The position numbers and the translations under genes were made by a program. From positions 1 to 36,552 of the forward strand of contig JAFTPJ010000146.1 of NCBI GenBank assembly GCA_017463405.1: a DNA stretch of 36,552 nucleotides. Reading direction: 5' to 3'. Source of the stretch: Clostridia bacterium (lineage in GTDB: Bacteria > Bacillota > Clostridia > Oscillospirales > CAG-272). Shown here one piece after another: positions 1-8,801 of this stretch. Below the pieces are notes generated by a model that saw only the letters and a list, made by a program, of their open reading frames with translations, ran no database searches and was not told the DNA's origin. Numbering within the stretch: the first letter of the stretch is position 1; each line of letters begins with the position of its first letter.

Positions 1-986
1 ATGAACGTGTCGTAGATCCAATTGAGCGTTTCGTTGTCGCTTTCAAAGGAGGAAGTGCGTGTGATATCGGCGTGAACGACCTTGACGCATTTCGGCACTG
101 CGTCGCCGATGACCTCCATGCAACGAAATCCGAACCATGTAAATTCAGGCTGTACGAGTTTTACGTCACCGTCGGAGATGACCGAGAAGCATTGCATGTG
201 CACGTGGGTGTGATCGATTTCGCCGTCGGGCGTCAGTTCCTCGGAGAAATGCACCTCCACGCGCTCGCCGCGCTTTGCGTGCAACTCCAGGACGGGATAG
301 CCGACGGTGTTCTGATCGCAATCGTAGACGGTGCCGCACGATCCCTGCCCCACCTGTTTCAAGGGAAGCTCCTCAATCAGGGCGTCGCGGGGACAATCGG
401 TTGTACAATATTCGGTGTCGAGCGATTCGACTGGGACGGCGTGCGCCCAATTGCTGTCGTCGAAATCCGCATCGAAGCAATTGCTCCAATCGGCGTAGCT
501 TTGATGCTCGTGCGTTACAAATTCATAGTCGCATATCAAGCTGTGTCCGATGCGGCAGTGCTCATCGGAAATATAATACCGCGTATCCTCATTCTCGACC
601 GCAATGCGGTAGATTGCCTTTGGTAAACCGAATACGCGCCAATGACACGTGTACCAGCCGCCGCCGTATTGCAGGGCAATGACGTTCTCGCCTGTGCGGA
701 CGAACGGGGTAATATCAAATTCGGGGACGTAGATTCGATGTCCCGACAGAATTTGTTCCTTGGGGTCGCAGGATGCCTCATAGTCGGAGGAAAGCGGCAA
801 AAAGGTGTCGGGATTGATGCAAACGCCATTGATGTAGCATTTGAAAAAGCCCAAGCCCAGAACGTTGAGCGATACCTTCTTGGCGGAGGTGATTTGAAAT
901 CGTCCGCGCAGTACGGAAAAGGCTCTTGAAGTTCGATCGGGAGCGCCGACCCACTCGGCGTTACCGAAAAAATGTGCTTGCGTCAT
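1..986 (-). CDS. Alpha-L-rhamnosidase, GH78 family (3' part cut off by window edge)
   Basis: Reading the minus strand from the ATG at 984-986 gives 328 codons without a stop, running off the window. The preceding sequence CCAGGAGAATCGAAATG supplies a ribosome binding site. The visible protein is the N-terminal half of a GH78 enzyme: a beta-rich region starting MTQAHFFGNAEWVGAP, then the segment around YYISDEHCRIGHS and a CFDADFDDSNW stretch typical of the Bac_rhamnosid_N domain, ending in the TRTSSFESDNETLNWIYDTF stretch that leads into the (alpha/alpha)6 catalytic barrel. The catalytic acids lie beyond the window. Family members remove terminal L-rhamnose from pectin side chains or plant glycosides. 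No signal peptide is seen, so a cytoplasmic enzyme acting on imported oligosaccharides is inferred. It is divergent from the GH42-like gene, with a consensus promoter for each. Confidence 0.85.
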   Translation of the reverse strand, partial: MTQAHFFGNAEWVGAPDRTSRAFSVLRGRFQITSAKKVSLNVLGLGFFKCYINGVCINPDTFLPLSSDYEASCDPKEQILSGHRIYVPEFDITPFVRTGENVIALQYGGGWYTCHWRVFGLPKAIYRIAVENEDTRYYISDEHCRIGHSLICDYEFVTHEHQSYADWSNCFDADFDDSNWAHAVPVESLDTEYCTTDCPRDALIEELPLKQVGQGSCGTVYDCDQNTVGYPVLELHAKRGERVEVHFSEELTPDGEIDHTHVHMQCFSVISDGDVKLVQPEFTWFGFRCMEVIGDAVPKCVKVVHADITRTSSFESDNETLNWIYDTF

Positions 987-1045
987 TTCGATTCTCCTGG
1001 ATTTTGAAATAATATATTGCATGTGTCTTTTCCACGCAGCGTTTT

Positions 1046-1074
1046 ATTATACCATGGCTGTTGATTTTTGTCAA
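1046..1074 (-). promoter_or_regulatory. Consensus sigma-A promoter of the GH78 gene
   Basis: On the minus strand TTGACA (1069-1074) and TATAAT (1046-1051) are separated by exactly 17 bp. Both boxes match the consensus fully. The start codon lies about 60 bases downstream. Confidence 0.85.
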
Positions 1075-1128
1075 TAGATTTTATGCGCGGGTTATCGAAA
1101 AAAACGATTTTCAAATGGTGGGAAGCGA

Positions 1129-1157
1129 TTGACATCAAAAACAGTTTGTGATATAAT
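1129..1157 (+). promoter_or_regulatory. Consensus sigma-A promoter of the GH42-like gene
   Basis: TTGACA (1129-1134) and TATAAT (1152-1157) are separated by 17 bp, a perfect match. An imperfect dyad ATCG-N7-CGAT (1094-1108) lies between this promoter and the divergent one. It could be an operator shared by the two genes, but the evidence is weak. Confidence 0.85.
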
Positions 1158-1202
1158 AGAGTTGTAAGAATACAGAGTCCTCATGCGGAAAGGAACTGCT
1201 TT

Positions 1203-3287
1203 ATGATTGCAAAAACAGTAAAAAAAGACGGTTTTGTGAAGATTGATATTGACGGTGAAATTTTAGAGCCCGTCGCGTTTATGACCTATCGCCCCGATGC
1301 CCGTATTTTTGCCGATTTTCAGCGTGCGGGCATTCGATTTGCCAGCTTCGGCGCATACGCTCCCGACCACGGCATCAATGAGTTTGCAGGACTGTTTCCG
1401 ATGACCCCCAACCATTTCTGGATCGGTGAGGATCAATACGATTTTTCAGAAATCGACCGAAGTATGGAAATGATCTGCCCGACCGGAAAAGAAATGTACG
1501 TCTTTCCGCGCGTCTATCTGAATACGCCCTCATGGTGGGAGGCGGCACATCCCGAGGAGCTTTGCTGTGACGACGCGGGAATGGCGTTGCACGAATCCTT
1601 TGCCTCCGATCTGTGGCGTGAGGATGCCGCGCGTGCCCTGCGTGCTTTGATGGATCATATCAATGCCTCCAAGTGGCGCGATTGTGTGGTGGGATATCAC
1701 ATCGCGGCAGGATCGACCGAGGAATGGACGTATCATCATTATGCGGGCGAGATATTCCGCCTCGATTGTTCCGAGCCGAACCGTCGAAAATTCATTGCGT
1801 GGTTGCAAAAAAAGTATGAAACGGTTGCGTATCTGAACCGCGCGTGGAAAAAATCCTATTCTGATTTTTCGGAGACCGAGTTTCCGAGCACCCTTGCGCG
1901 CTGTTATGCGATAAACGGTTCGTTGCGTGATGAGGAGCGGGAGATGCAGACGATTGATTTCTGGCAGTACACCAACGAGCTGTTTGCCGAGACCATTGTG
2001 CATTTTTGCCACGTTGTGAAGGAATATTCGCAAAATACGCGGTTGGCAGGTGCGTTTTACGGGTATAATATTTTTCTCATTCATCCCGACAAAGGGCATT
2101 TCGCGCTGTCCAAGGTGCTCGAATCTCCCGATGTGGATTTTATTGCGGCGACGGGAAACCATCCCGAGCCGGGCGGTGCGTGGACAAGCAATGCGACGTT
2201 GAGTTCCGCCGCCTTGCGCGGAAAGTTGTTTTTCTGCGAGGGCGATATTCGCACGTGCCTGACGCGCCCGCTTGGAGAGTGCCTTCCACATGTTGTCTCA
2301 AAGAACAATTACTACAAAACGCCCGTGTGGGCACCGCTTGCGAGCATGGAGCTGACGGTTTCCGCTGTCAAAAAGGCGTGCGCACGTGTGTTGACAGACG
2401 GTGTTGCCGTGTGGTGGTTCGATATGTTCGGCGGTGCGTTTGATGCACCTGAGATTATGAGCCTGTTTGCGGATTTTGCACGTCGGATGCAGGAGCGCAC
2501 TGCGGAGCCACTGCGGCGGGACGTGGCATATATAATTGATGAGGGGGCATTGCGTTATCTGCGTCGGAATCAGAGTCCGGCAGACGAGCTGAACCGCAAG
2601 CAGATCGATTCGCTCTCTCACATGGGGGCGCCGTTTGACATGTATGAGGCGCAGGATCTTCTGTGCGAGGATTTTCCCGCCGACCGTTACCGTTTGTTTA
2701 TCCTTTCCGGCTTTATCCATCCGACAAAGGAGCTGCGCGCGGCGATTGATCAAAAGCTGCGTAAAAAGGGAAAAACGCTTTTGTGGTGTCAGTTTACTGC
2801 GGACGAGTTGAGTGGGACGGCGACCGTGTACGAGCCTTATGCAGAGGCGGTGCGTGGCAAATTCCGCGATACGTGCTTCCCGGAGGAGGCGGTTTCCTGT
2901 CCGCGTTTTGCACCGTCTGCCTTGGTTGGTGCATATCCGTTAGCGACCGTTGCGGGCGGTAATGAGCCGTCGGTATTGGCGTTTGAGGGGGATAGGGAGA
3001 TCAACATTGTCAGTGTTGTTCCGAATCTGCCTGCAGATTTGCTACGTGAGATTGCGACCGTTGCGGGTGTGCATCTGTATACCCGTAAGAATGATATTAT
3101 CTATGCCGGTGGCAATTATGTGGGAATCCACGCCTGCACCGCGGGAGAGAAGCGCATCCAGCTTCCGTGCCACGTCAAGGCTCTGGTGGATACGGACACC
3201 GGTGAGCGTCCGTTTTTGTTCGACGGAATTTACACAGACATCGAGATGAAGGAATTTGAAACACGTCTGTTCAAAATTGAGACGTGA
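1203..3287 (+). CDS. Clan GH-A glycoside hydrolase, GH42-like (beta-galactosidase type)
   Basis: A 694-residue protein starting at an ATG preceded by GGAAAGGAACTGCTTT. The N-terminal ~400 residues look like a TIM barrel of clan GH-A. A GSTEEW motif (about residues 170-175) would hold the acid/base Glu, and KLFFCEGDIRT (Glu at about 346) would hold the nucleophile. After about 430 comes a trimerisation-like alpha/beta domain (YIIDEGALRYL, RYRLFILSGF), as in GH42 enzymes, then a small beta-rich C-terminus. There is no signal peptide. GH42 enzymes release beta-galactose from oligosaccharides; the exact substrate here is unknown. It faces a rhamnosidase gene, so a role in degrading rhamnose- and galactose-containing plant glycans is inferred. 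A related GH-A family other than GH42 is possible. Confidence 0.75.
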   Translation: MIAKTVKKDGFVKIDIDGEILEPVAFMTYRPDARIFADFQRAGIRFASFGAYAPDHGINEFAGLFPMTPNHFWIGEDQYDFSEIDRSMEMICPTGKEMYVFPRVYLNTPSWWEAAHPEELCCDDAGMALHESFASDLWREDAARALRALMDHINASKWRDCVVGYHIAAGSTEEWTYHHYAGEIFRLDCSEPNRRKFIAWLQKKYETVAYLNRAWKKSYSDFSETEFPSTLARCYAINGSLRDEEREMQTIDFWQYTNELFAETIVHFCHVVKEYSQNTRLAGAFYGYNIFLIHPDKGHFALSKVLESPDVDFIAATGNHPEPGGAWTSNATLSSAALRGKLFFCEGDIRTCLTRPLGECLPHVVSKNNYYKTPVWAPLASMELTVSAVKKACARVLTDGVAVWWFDMFGGAFDAPEIMSLFADFARRMQERTAEPLRRDVAYIIDEGALRYLRRNQSPADELNRKQIDSLSHMGAPFDMYEAQDLLCEDFPADRYRLFILSGFIHPTKELRAAIDQKLRKKGKTLLWCQFTADELSGTATVYEPYAEAVRGKFRDTCFPEEAVSCPRFAPSALVGAYPLATVAGGNEPSVLAFEGDREINIVSVVPNLPADLLREIATVAGVHLYTRKNDIIYAGGNYVGIHACTAGEKRIQLPCHVKALVDTDTGERPFLFDGIYTDIEMKEFETRLFKIET

Positions 3288-3327
3288 GAGATATTTTACA
3301 GGAATGGAATGAAGGGTTTTGATAGAT

Positions 3328-3873
3328 ATGGCACATCCGTTTTTACATTTTCGGACAATTCTGCGCCACCGCCACAAGGTGATCGCGCATTGCTTTCACG
3401 CAGGCATCGGTTGGCAGGGGCTGTTTCACGATCTTTCCAAATTTTCACCGACCGAGTTTATCCCCGGTGCGAAGTATTATCAGGGGACGCGCAGTCCGAA
3501 CGAGCGGGCGCGAGAGGAGTTTGGCTGCTCCCTGGCTTGGATGCATCACAAGGGGCGAAACAAGCACCATTTTGAATACTGGAACGATCTGAATATGCAG
3601 AGCAAGATGTATGAGCCCGTCAAAATGCCACTTCGTTACGTGAAAGAGATGTTTTGCGACCGCATTGCCGCGAGCAAGGTGTATCAGGGCAAAAATTACT
3701 GTGACCAACACCCACTGCAATATTTTTCGGGCGGAAGTGCAAGAAAAAAGATGCATGCGGACACGGTGGATCTGCTGGAGGAATGGCTGACGATGCTGGC
3801 GGAAAAGGGGGAGAAGGAAACCTTTGCGCACCTGCGACGGATTCCCAATCGCTCGGATTACGGCGCTCTATAA
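3328..3873 (+). CDS. DUF5662-like protein
   Basis: About 181 residues. The ATG at 3328 is preferred (GAAGGG lies 11 bases upstream); a TTG at 3319 in the same frame is possible. The protein is helical and His-rich: FRTILRHRHKVIAHC, then GLFHDLSKFSPTEF, then LAWMHHKGRNKHHFEYW. The HDLSK element resembles the metal-binding motif of HD-type proteins, and the pattern matches DUF5662 as I remember it. Enzymatic function is not known. It follows the GH42-like gene by 40 bp and ends in a strong terminator, so it probably shares that transcript. A link to sugar use is not evident from sequence. Confidence 0.7.
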   Translation: MAHPFLHFRTILRHRHKVIAHCFHAGIGWQGLFHDLSKFSPTEFIPGAKYYQGTRSPNERAREEFGCSLAWMHHKGRNKHHFEYWNDLNMQSKMYEPVKMPLRYVKEMFCDRIAASKVYQGKNYCDQHPLQYFSGGSARKKMHADTVDLLEEWLTMLAEKGEKETFAHLRRIPNRSDYGAL

Positions 3874-3916
3874 AATCAATCGGAGATACCATGATGAGGT
3901 ATCTCCGATTGATTTT
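3872..3916. terminator. Perfect 19-bp hairpin between convergent genes (bidirectional terminator)
   Basis: The arms 3872-3890 and 3898-3916 are perfect inverted repeats around a 7-base loop, with A-rich and T-rich ends, so it can act in both directions. The arms run into the stop codons of both the DUF5662-like gene and the convergent zinc-ribbon gene. Confidence 0.85.
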
Positions 3917-4334
3917 ATGTGTTTTTATCTACCCGCTCGTTACAGCGGGGACAGGTGACGATGATGTCTCCCTTGCCCTTGGGAACGCGCAGGACGGCAC
4001 GGCATTTCGGACATTTGAAATATACGTGCGTGTTTTTGTCGCGCTTTTTGTTTTTGTGGAGCTGTATTGCGCTTTTTGGCTTGTTTTTGATGCGCAGGTA
4101 GCGATCCAATTCGCGGCGACGCTTGGGAATATTGCGGGAAAAGCCGCGAAAGGTTGAGAAAAATACAATTGTCAGCGCAAGAATGGAGAAAATCCACCCC
4201 ACATACGGAATATACCCGAGCAATAGGAGCACCGTGCCCGTAATCAGAAGGACCCAAGTCAATTCATCGTTTCCGTATCTGCCGTACATCCATTTTGCCA
4301 TACTATATTTCATTTTCTGCCACCACTGCTTCAT
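3915..4334 (-). CDS. Small membrane protein with C-terminal zinc ribbon
   Basis: 139 residues; ATG at 4334 with AAGGAG ten bases upstream. Two hydrophobic segments (about 27-42 and 44-60) form a membrane hairpin. They are followed by a strongly basic linker (KRRRELDRYLRIKNKPK) and a zinc-ribbon-like knuckle pair, CPKC (108-111) and CPRC (128-131). The start overlaps the 3' end of the alarmone synthetase gene by 32 bp, so the two are probably translated from one transcript. I do not recognise a named family. The ribbon and basic linker would face the cytoplasm and could bind nucleic acid or a protein partner. The overlap suggests, but does not show, a link to alarmone signalling. Confidence 0.7.
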   Translation of the reverse strand: MKQWWQKMKYSMAKWMYGRYGNDELTWVLLITGTVLLLLGYIPYVGWIFSILALTIVFFSTFRGFSRNIPKRRRELDRYLRIKNKPKSAIQLHKNKKRDKNTHVYFKCPKCRAVLRVPKGKGDIIVTCPRCNERVDKNT

Positions 4335-5040
4335 TCCAAATGTTCTCCTTTTTTGTTTCTGCGTTGCTACAAAATAGAATCTGCTGTCCGAGTGCGTTCA
4401 TCCGCTGATCCAATTCCGCGCTGATGTTGGCGCATAGCTGTAATTCCTCTGCCATCTGATCTGTAAATTCCTTGCTTTTTTTGTAACGCATCTGGTGTTC
4501 AAGGCTCGCCCAGCAATCCATCGCGATTGTGCGTAACTGGATTTCGACCTTCATGTTCCGCTTCCCGCTCTGCAGAAAGATCGGAATTTCCACGATCAGA
4601 TGCAGACTTCGATAGCCGTTGGGCTTGGGATTGGCAATGTAATCCTTTTTTTCGATGAGCGTGATGTCATCCTGACGCAAAAGGCAATTTGCCAAAAGAT
4701 AAATATCATCCTGAAACGAGCAGATGACACGTACCCCAGCAACATCATGCAGGTACTCTTCGATGGAGCGGATGGTTATGGGAAGCTCGCGTCGCTCCAG
4801 CTTTTCGTAGATGCTCTGAAAGCTTTTAAGTCGTGTTTTGATGCTGTTGATGGGGTTCCGATCGTAGAGAAGGGAAAACTCTTCATTGAGTACGTTGAGC
4901 TTGGTTTCAACCTCCATCATCGCGCATTTATAATAGGACATCAATGAAAAAAGTGCTTTTGATTTTTCCTGAAGCCACAAAAACGTCTCGCCGTTATATT
5001 CTTGGGGCGATGTTACGCCTGCAGGGAGTATTTCGTTCAT
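4303..5040 (-). CDS. Small alarmone synthetase, RelA/SpoT synthetase domain (RelQ-like)
   Basis: 245 residues from the ATG at 5038-5040, chosen because GGAGG sits eight bases upstream; a GTG nine bases earlier lies inside that Shine-Dalgarno. The protein has only the (p)ppGpp synthetase fold: IEEYLHDVAGVRVICSF (about 93-109), PKPNGYRSLH (138-147) and KVEIQLRTIAMDCWASLEH (164-182), which carries the acidic catalytic motif. There is no hydrolase, TGS or ACT domain, so this is a stand-alone synthetase, not the long bifunctional Rel. The family transfers pyrophosphate from ATP to GDP or GTP to make the stringent-response alarmone. A helical C-terminus (about 190-235) resembles the oligomerisation tail of RelQ. 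Its 3' end overlaps the zinc-ribbon membrane gene. Confidence 0.88.
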   Translation of the reverse strand: MNEILPAGVTSPQEYNGETFLWLQEKSKALFSLMSYYKCAMMEVETKLNVLNEEFSLLYDRNPINSIKTRLKSFQSIYEKLERRELPITIRSIEEYLHDVAGVRVICSFQDDIYLLANCLLRQDDITLIEKKDYIANPKPNGYRSLHLIVEIPIFLQSGKRNMKVEIQLRTIAMDCWASLEHQMRYKKSKEFTDQMAEELQLCANISAELDQRMNALGQQILFCSNAETKKENIWNEAVVAENEI

Positions 5041-5062
5041 CCGTTTCACCTCCGTTGACCTT

Positions 5063-5068
5063 ATTATA
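5063..5068 (-). promoter_or_regulatory. Probable -10 box of the alarmone synthetase gene
   Basis: TATAAT on the minus strand, 23 bases before the start codon. No good -35 box is seen at the usual spacing, so only the -10 is called. Confidence 0.5.
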
Positions 5069-5234
5069 CCATTCTTTTTTTAACTGAAATCAAACTTTTG
5101 GGCGTTTTTGGATGATTTTTTTGTGTGTTTTTTGTGAGAGGACGGAATTTGTTCGCTATGCAAATAAATATTGCTTCGTCGAAAAGGGGGAGCCCGCGCG
5201 ACTTTGGATAATTCGATTGTTGCACATCTGTCAT

Positions 5235-5284
5235 CTTTCGTGCACGAAAGCCCACTCCGTCACGGCTTGCCGTGACGGAGTGGG
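5235..5284. repeat. 16-bp palindrome abutting a perfect 15-bp stem hairpin
   Basis: CTTTCGTGCACGAAAG (5235-5250) is self-complementary. It abuts CCCACTCCGTCACGG (5251-5265), a 4-base loop, and its exact complement (5270-5284). No T-run follows on plus. It could be an unusual terminator, a protein-binding site or an extragenic repeat. Confidence 0.6.
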
Positions 5285-5395
5285 AGTACGTGTAAGAATT
5301 TTAATAAAAACAAACCGGCGAGAAAATAAAATTACACCAATTTTGTTGGGAGTTACATCGTTACAAGGGGCGTCGGGTGCGCGGTAATAGAATAG

Positions 5396-5425
5396 GGGTG
5401 TCTCAAACGTTGGTTTGAGGCACCC
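5396..5425 (-). terminator. Terminator of the pheST-deacetylase transcript
   Basis: A 13-bp stem (5396-5408 with 5413-5425, one G-T pair) and 4-base loop, 13 bases past the deacetylase stop codon. The T-run on the minus strand is weak (CCTATTCTATT). Confidence 0.65.
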
Positions 5426-5437
5426 GTATGTGTATTG

Positions 5438-6367
5438 TTAAAGCGCGATTGCGGAGTGTGCGCACAGGCGCTTGCGGATACCGTCAATCATAATATACAG
5501 ATCGACGTCGGAGTCGTTGCGGATCTCGTGGTCGGTGATGACCAACGACTTGATCGCATCCTCGTAGTCGAGAATGTTGCCGACCGACGCGTACCAGAAG
5601 TCCTCGGGGCGGTTGCCGTATTTTGCGCAGAATTCCTCGAGGTCGCCCCAGTTTCCGTCACGGTCGAAGTCGATGGAGTGTACGCCGAAGGCAAAGAATT
5701 TCAGCTCGCCGTCATCCGGGTACGCATCGTATTTCGCCGCGTTTTCCAAAAGGGTTCTGTTGTGAGCGTTGTAGGTCCAATGCATGCGATCGGCGGGGAG
5801 GGCAAAGCCCGTAGAGTCACTCACGTCACCCGTTGCGCGGATTGAGCGGAAGCCGTGGTCGATCAGACGCTGCATCAGCGCTGCGTTTTGCTGCTCGCCA
5901 AAGGGCCAGACGAAGTCCTTGATGATGCCCTTGCCGAATACGTCCTCCAGCACCTCGGTGCAGGTATCGACGAATTCCACGTACTTATCGTCGGTCGCGA
6001 TATAGTAATTCCAGTTGCGCGTGTAAATGCGGTAGAAGCCCTCTTCGCCCATCGGGTAGGCGAGTGCCGTGTCGGCGGTCGTCTCGTCAAAGGGCTTATC
6101 GGTGATTTTAGGCTGTCTGTTGACCGTGAATGCGTGGGGGTGGCGGTGGCAATGGTTGGCAATCTCATAGCCGCGGTAGAATCGGCGGTACTCCTCGGCA
6201 CTCACGCCCTTTCGCAAGGGCGTGCAGAGGTTAAACGTGCCGATAATGCCTGCGGGCTTGACGATATCGAGAAATTTCTCGTCCATTGCCAGATTGCCGT
6301 CATCGATCGTGAAGGTGATGGATTTTCTCGTCCATCCCGGATAGAAGTTGACGTCAATATGCTTCAT
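5438..6367 (-). CDS. Polysaccharide deacetylase family protein (CE4-like)
   Basis: 309 residues, ATG at 6367 with AAAGGA upstream. The NodB-type fold is indicated by SITFTIDDGNLAMDEKFLDI (Asp22 and Asp23 for catalysis and metal), EIANHCHRHPH (His72 and His76 spacing of the second metal motif), and FVWPFGEQ (third motif) followed by GFRSIRATGD. There is no signal peptide or membrane segment, so the protein looks cytoplasmic, unlike peptidoglycan deacetylases. Such soluble members may act on small sugars or glycan fragments; the substrate is not known. It starts 11 bp after pheT and shares its strand, so it is probably transcribed by read-through from the T-box promoter. Confidence 0.8.
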   Translation of the reverse strand: MKHIDVNFYPGWTRKSITFTIDDGNLAMDEKFLDIVKPAGIIGTFNLCTPLRKGVSAEEYRRFYRGYEIANHCHRHPHAFTVNRQPKITDKPFDETTADTALAYPMGEEGFYRIYTRNWNYYIATDDKYVEFVDTCTEVLEDVFGKGIIKDFVWPFGEQQNAALMQRLIDHGFRSIRATGDVSDSTGFALPADRMHWTYNAHNRTLLENAAKYDAYPDDGELKFFAFGVHSIDFDRDGNWGDLEEFCAKYGNRPEDFWYASVGNILDYEDAIKSLVITDHEIRNDSDVDLYIMIDGIRKRLCAHSAIAL

Positions 6368-6378
6368 GGCAGTTCCTT

Positions 6379-8783
6379 TCAGTTTCTCAATTCAAGCCCC
6401 ATTTTGAACTTGAGGTCGTTCAGAATCTTCTTGGTGACCTTGTCCGCCTCCTCAACGGTGAGCGTACGGTCGGAAGCGCGAAGCGTGACGCGCAGGGATA
6501 CCGACTTCTTGCCCTCGCCGAGCTGGGGACCTCTGTAGATGTCGAACAGCGCGACGTTCTCAACCAGCTTGCCGCCTGCCTTCGCCATCACGCCCTCGAT
6601 TGCGCCGACCTCCATGCCCTCGTCGCAGACGAAGGAGAAGTCACGGGTGGTCGCGGGATACTTGGGCAGGGGCTTGTAGGACTTTTTGGTGTTTGCTGCG
6701 GCGTAAATCTCGTCGAACGCAAGCTCTGCGATATATACGGGCATGCTCATGTCGTAGTTTTCAGCCATCAGGGGATGCGCCTGACCGAAGACGCCGAGGA
6801 GCTCGCCGCTCTCGGTGAGGATCTTTGCGCATCTGCCGGGATGGTAGGAGGCGTTGTCCGTGCAGGCGGTGTAGGTGACGCCCTTGATGCCTGCCAGCGA
6901 AAGGATGTTCTCGCACACGCCCTTCATTGCGTAGAAATCGGTGTTGCCATATGCGCCGAGCGTGAGCACCTTTTTCTCATCGGGCAGCTCGTTTGCCGCC
7001 TCGTGGGGCAGGTAGATGCTTGCGATCTCGAACAGACGGACGTTTTCGTTGTTGAAGTTGCTGTTGCGTGCCAGCGTTTCCATCATCGAGGGGAGCGCGG
7101 TGGTACGCATGACGCTCGTATCCTCGCCCAAGGGGTTGGAGATGACGACCGAGCGGCGCAGTGCGCTGTCCGCGGGCATGCGGATCTTATCGTAATACTT
7201 GGGGCTGATGAACGAGAAGGTATGGATCTGGGATAGTCCCATGCCGACGAGTGCCGACTCGGTGTTGACCTCGAAGATCTGCTTGTCGTTTCTTCCGCCC
7301 AGCGTCGTTTCGGCGTTCATGTAGGACGCCTCGATCTTATCGTAGCCGTAGATGCGGCAGACCTCCTCGGCGATGTCGTTCATGCATCCGAGGTCGGCGC
7401 GGAAGGAGGGAACGTAGATCTTTCCGTCCTCAACGCGGCAGCCAAGACCCGTCAGGGTTGCGAGCATGTGCTCGTGCGGGATGTTCATGCCGAGGAACTC
7501 GTTGTAGCGATCGGGGGTGAAGGGAAGCACGGTTTGCTCCGCCTTGGTCGGGTACACGTCGATGATGCCGTCCACGACCTCACCCGCGCCGAGCAGCTCT
7601 ACCAGCTCACACGCACGCTCAAGACCTGGCATGCAGTTTTCAGGATCCAGCCCCTTTTCGTAGCGCGCGGAAGACTCGGTGCGCATGCCGTTTTTCTTCG
7701 CGGTTACGCGGACCGATGCTCCGTTGAAGCAAGCGGACTCGAACACGACGGTTGCGGTGTTCTCGGTGATCTCGGAGTTCGCGCCGCCCATGACGCCTGC
7801 CAGCGCGCAAGCCTTCTTTGCGTCGGCAATGACGAGCATGGAGCTGTCGAGCGTATGGTCGACGTCGTCCAGAGACTTGAACGCCTCGCCGTCGCCTGCG
7901 CGGCGAACGTCGATCTCGGCACCGTCGAGCATCTTGTAGTCGAACGCGTGCATCGGTTGACCGTACTCGAGCATGACATAGTTGGTGATATCAACGATGT
8001 TGTTGATGGGACGCACGCCCGATGCGCGCAGACGCATGCGCATCCACAACGGAGAGGGTGCGATCTTGACGTTTTTGACAACGCGTGCGCAATAGCGGTA
8101 GCACAGGTCGGGTGCGGAGATGCCGACGCGCAGATAGTTGTCGATCTTATCACCGTCGCCGACGCCCTTGACAACAGGTGCCTTGACGGTTAAGGGACGA
8201 TCGAAGGAGACCGCGGTCTCGCGAGCCAGACCGATGACCGAGAGGCAATCGGGACGGTTGGAGGTGATCTCAAACTCCACCGTGGTATCGCGGAGCATCA
8301 GCACGTCGCGGATGTCATCGCCGAGACGGTCGGCGCAGTCCTCGTCGAGGATGAGGATGCCGTTTTCCTCCTTGCCAGGGCATTCGTGGGTCGTCAGCTT
8401 CAGTTCGCCCATCGAGCAGAGCATACCGTTGGACTCCACGCCGCGCAATTTGCCCGCCTTGATGACGACGTCACCGGGCAGCTTTGCCACAGGGAGTGCC
8501 GCGGGAACGAGCGCGCCCGCAAAGACGTTTTGCGCGCCCGTGACGATCTGGATATCGTGACCGAATTTGTCACCCGCGTCGAGGCGGCAGACCCAGAGAT
8601 GGTCGGAGTCGGGATGCTTTCCATGGCGGTGACGCGTGCCACAACCACGTTTTCAATATCGTCGCCCAGCACCTCGAAGCCCTCAACCTTGGAGCCGGTG
8701 ATGGTCAGGCGATCGCAGTATGTTTTATTGTCGATCCCGTCGGTGTTGACGAAATCGGACAGCCAGTTTCTTGAAAGATTCAT
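6379..8783 (-). CDS. pheT: Phenylalanyl-tRNA synthetase beta subunit, with a one-base frameshift near 8617-8621
   Basis: The gene begins at the ATG at 8783 (GAGGGGG upstream), 18 bp after pheS. The first 54 codons read MNLSRNWLSDFVN... to ARVTAMES. The frame then breaks: after ATG GAA the bases are AGC where AAG CAT CCC GAC is expected (the usual KHPDSDHLWVCRLDAGD of the tRNA-binding domain). Restoring one A in the A-run (plus-strand T-run 8618-8620) joins the two frames into about 801 residues, the normal PheT length. Downstream come the tRNA-binding OB fold, B3/B4 editing domain, B5 domain and the C-terminal FDX-ACB domain (KYPATTRDFSFVCDEG). PheT with PheS charges tRNA-Phe. As an essential gene, a sequencing or assembly error is likelier than true loss. 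A downstream start near 8490 would drop the N-terminus. Confidence 0.9.
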
Positions 8784-8801
8784 GATTTATACCCCCTCTT
8801 G

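Larger units (their letters stand above)
5050..5437. other. Gene-free interval with two hairpins and a palindrome
   Basis: About 390 bases without a convincing gene. It holds the alarmone synthetase promoter, a 16-bp palindrome (5235-5250) directly followed by a perfect 15-bp hairpin (5251-5284), and the terminator of the deacetylase gene (5396-5425). Short open frames here lack ribosome binding sites. Confidence 0.6.
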
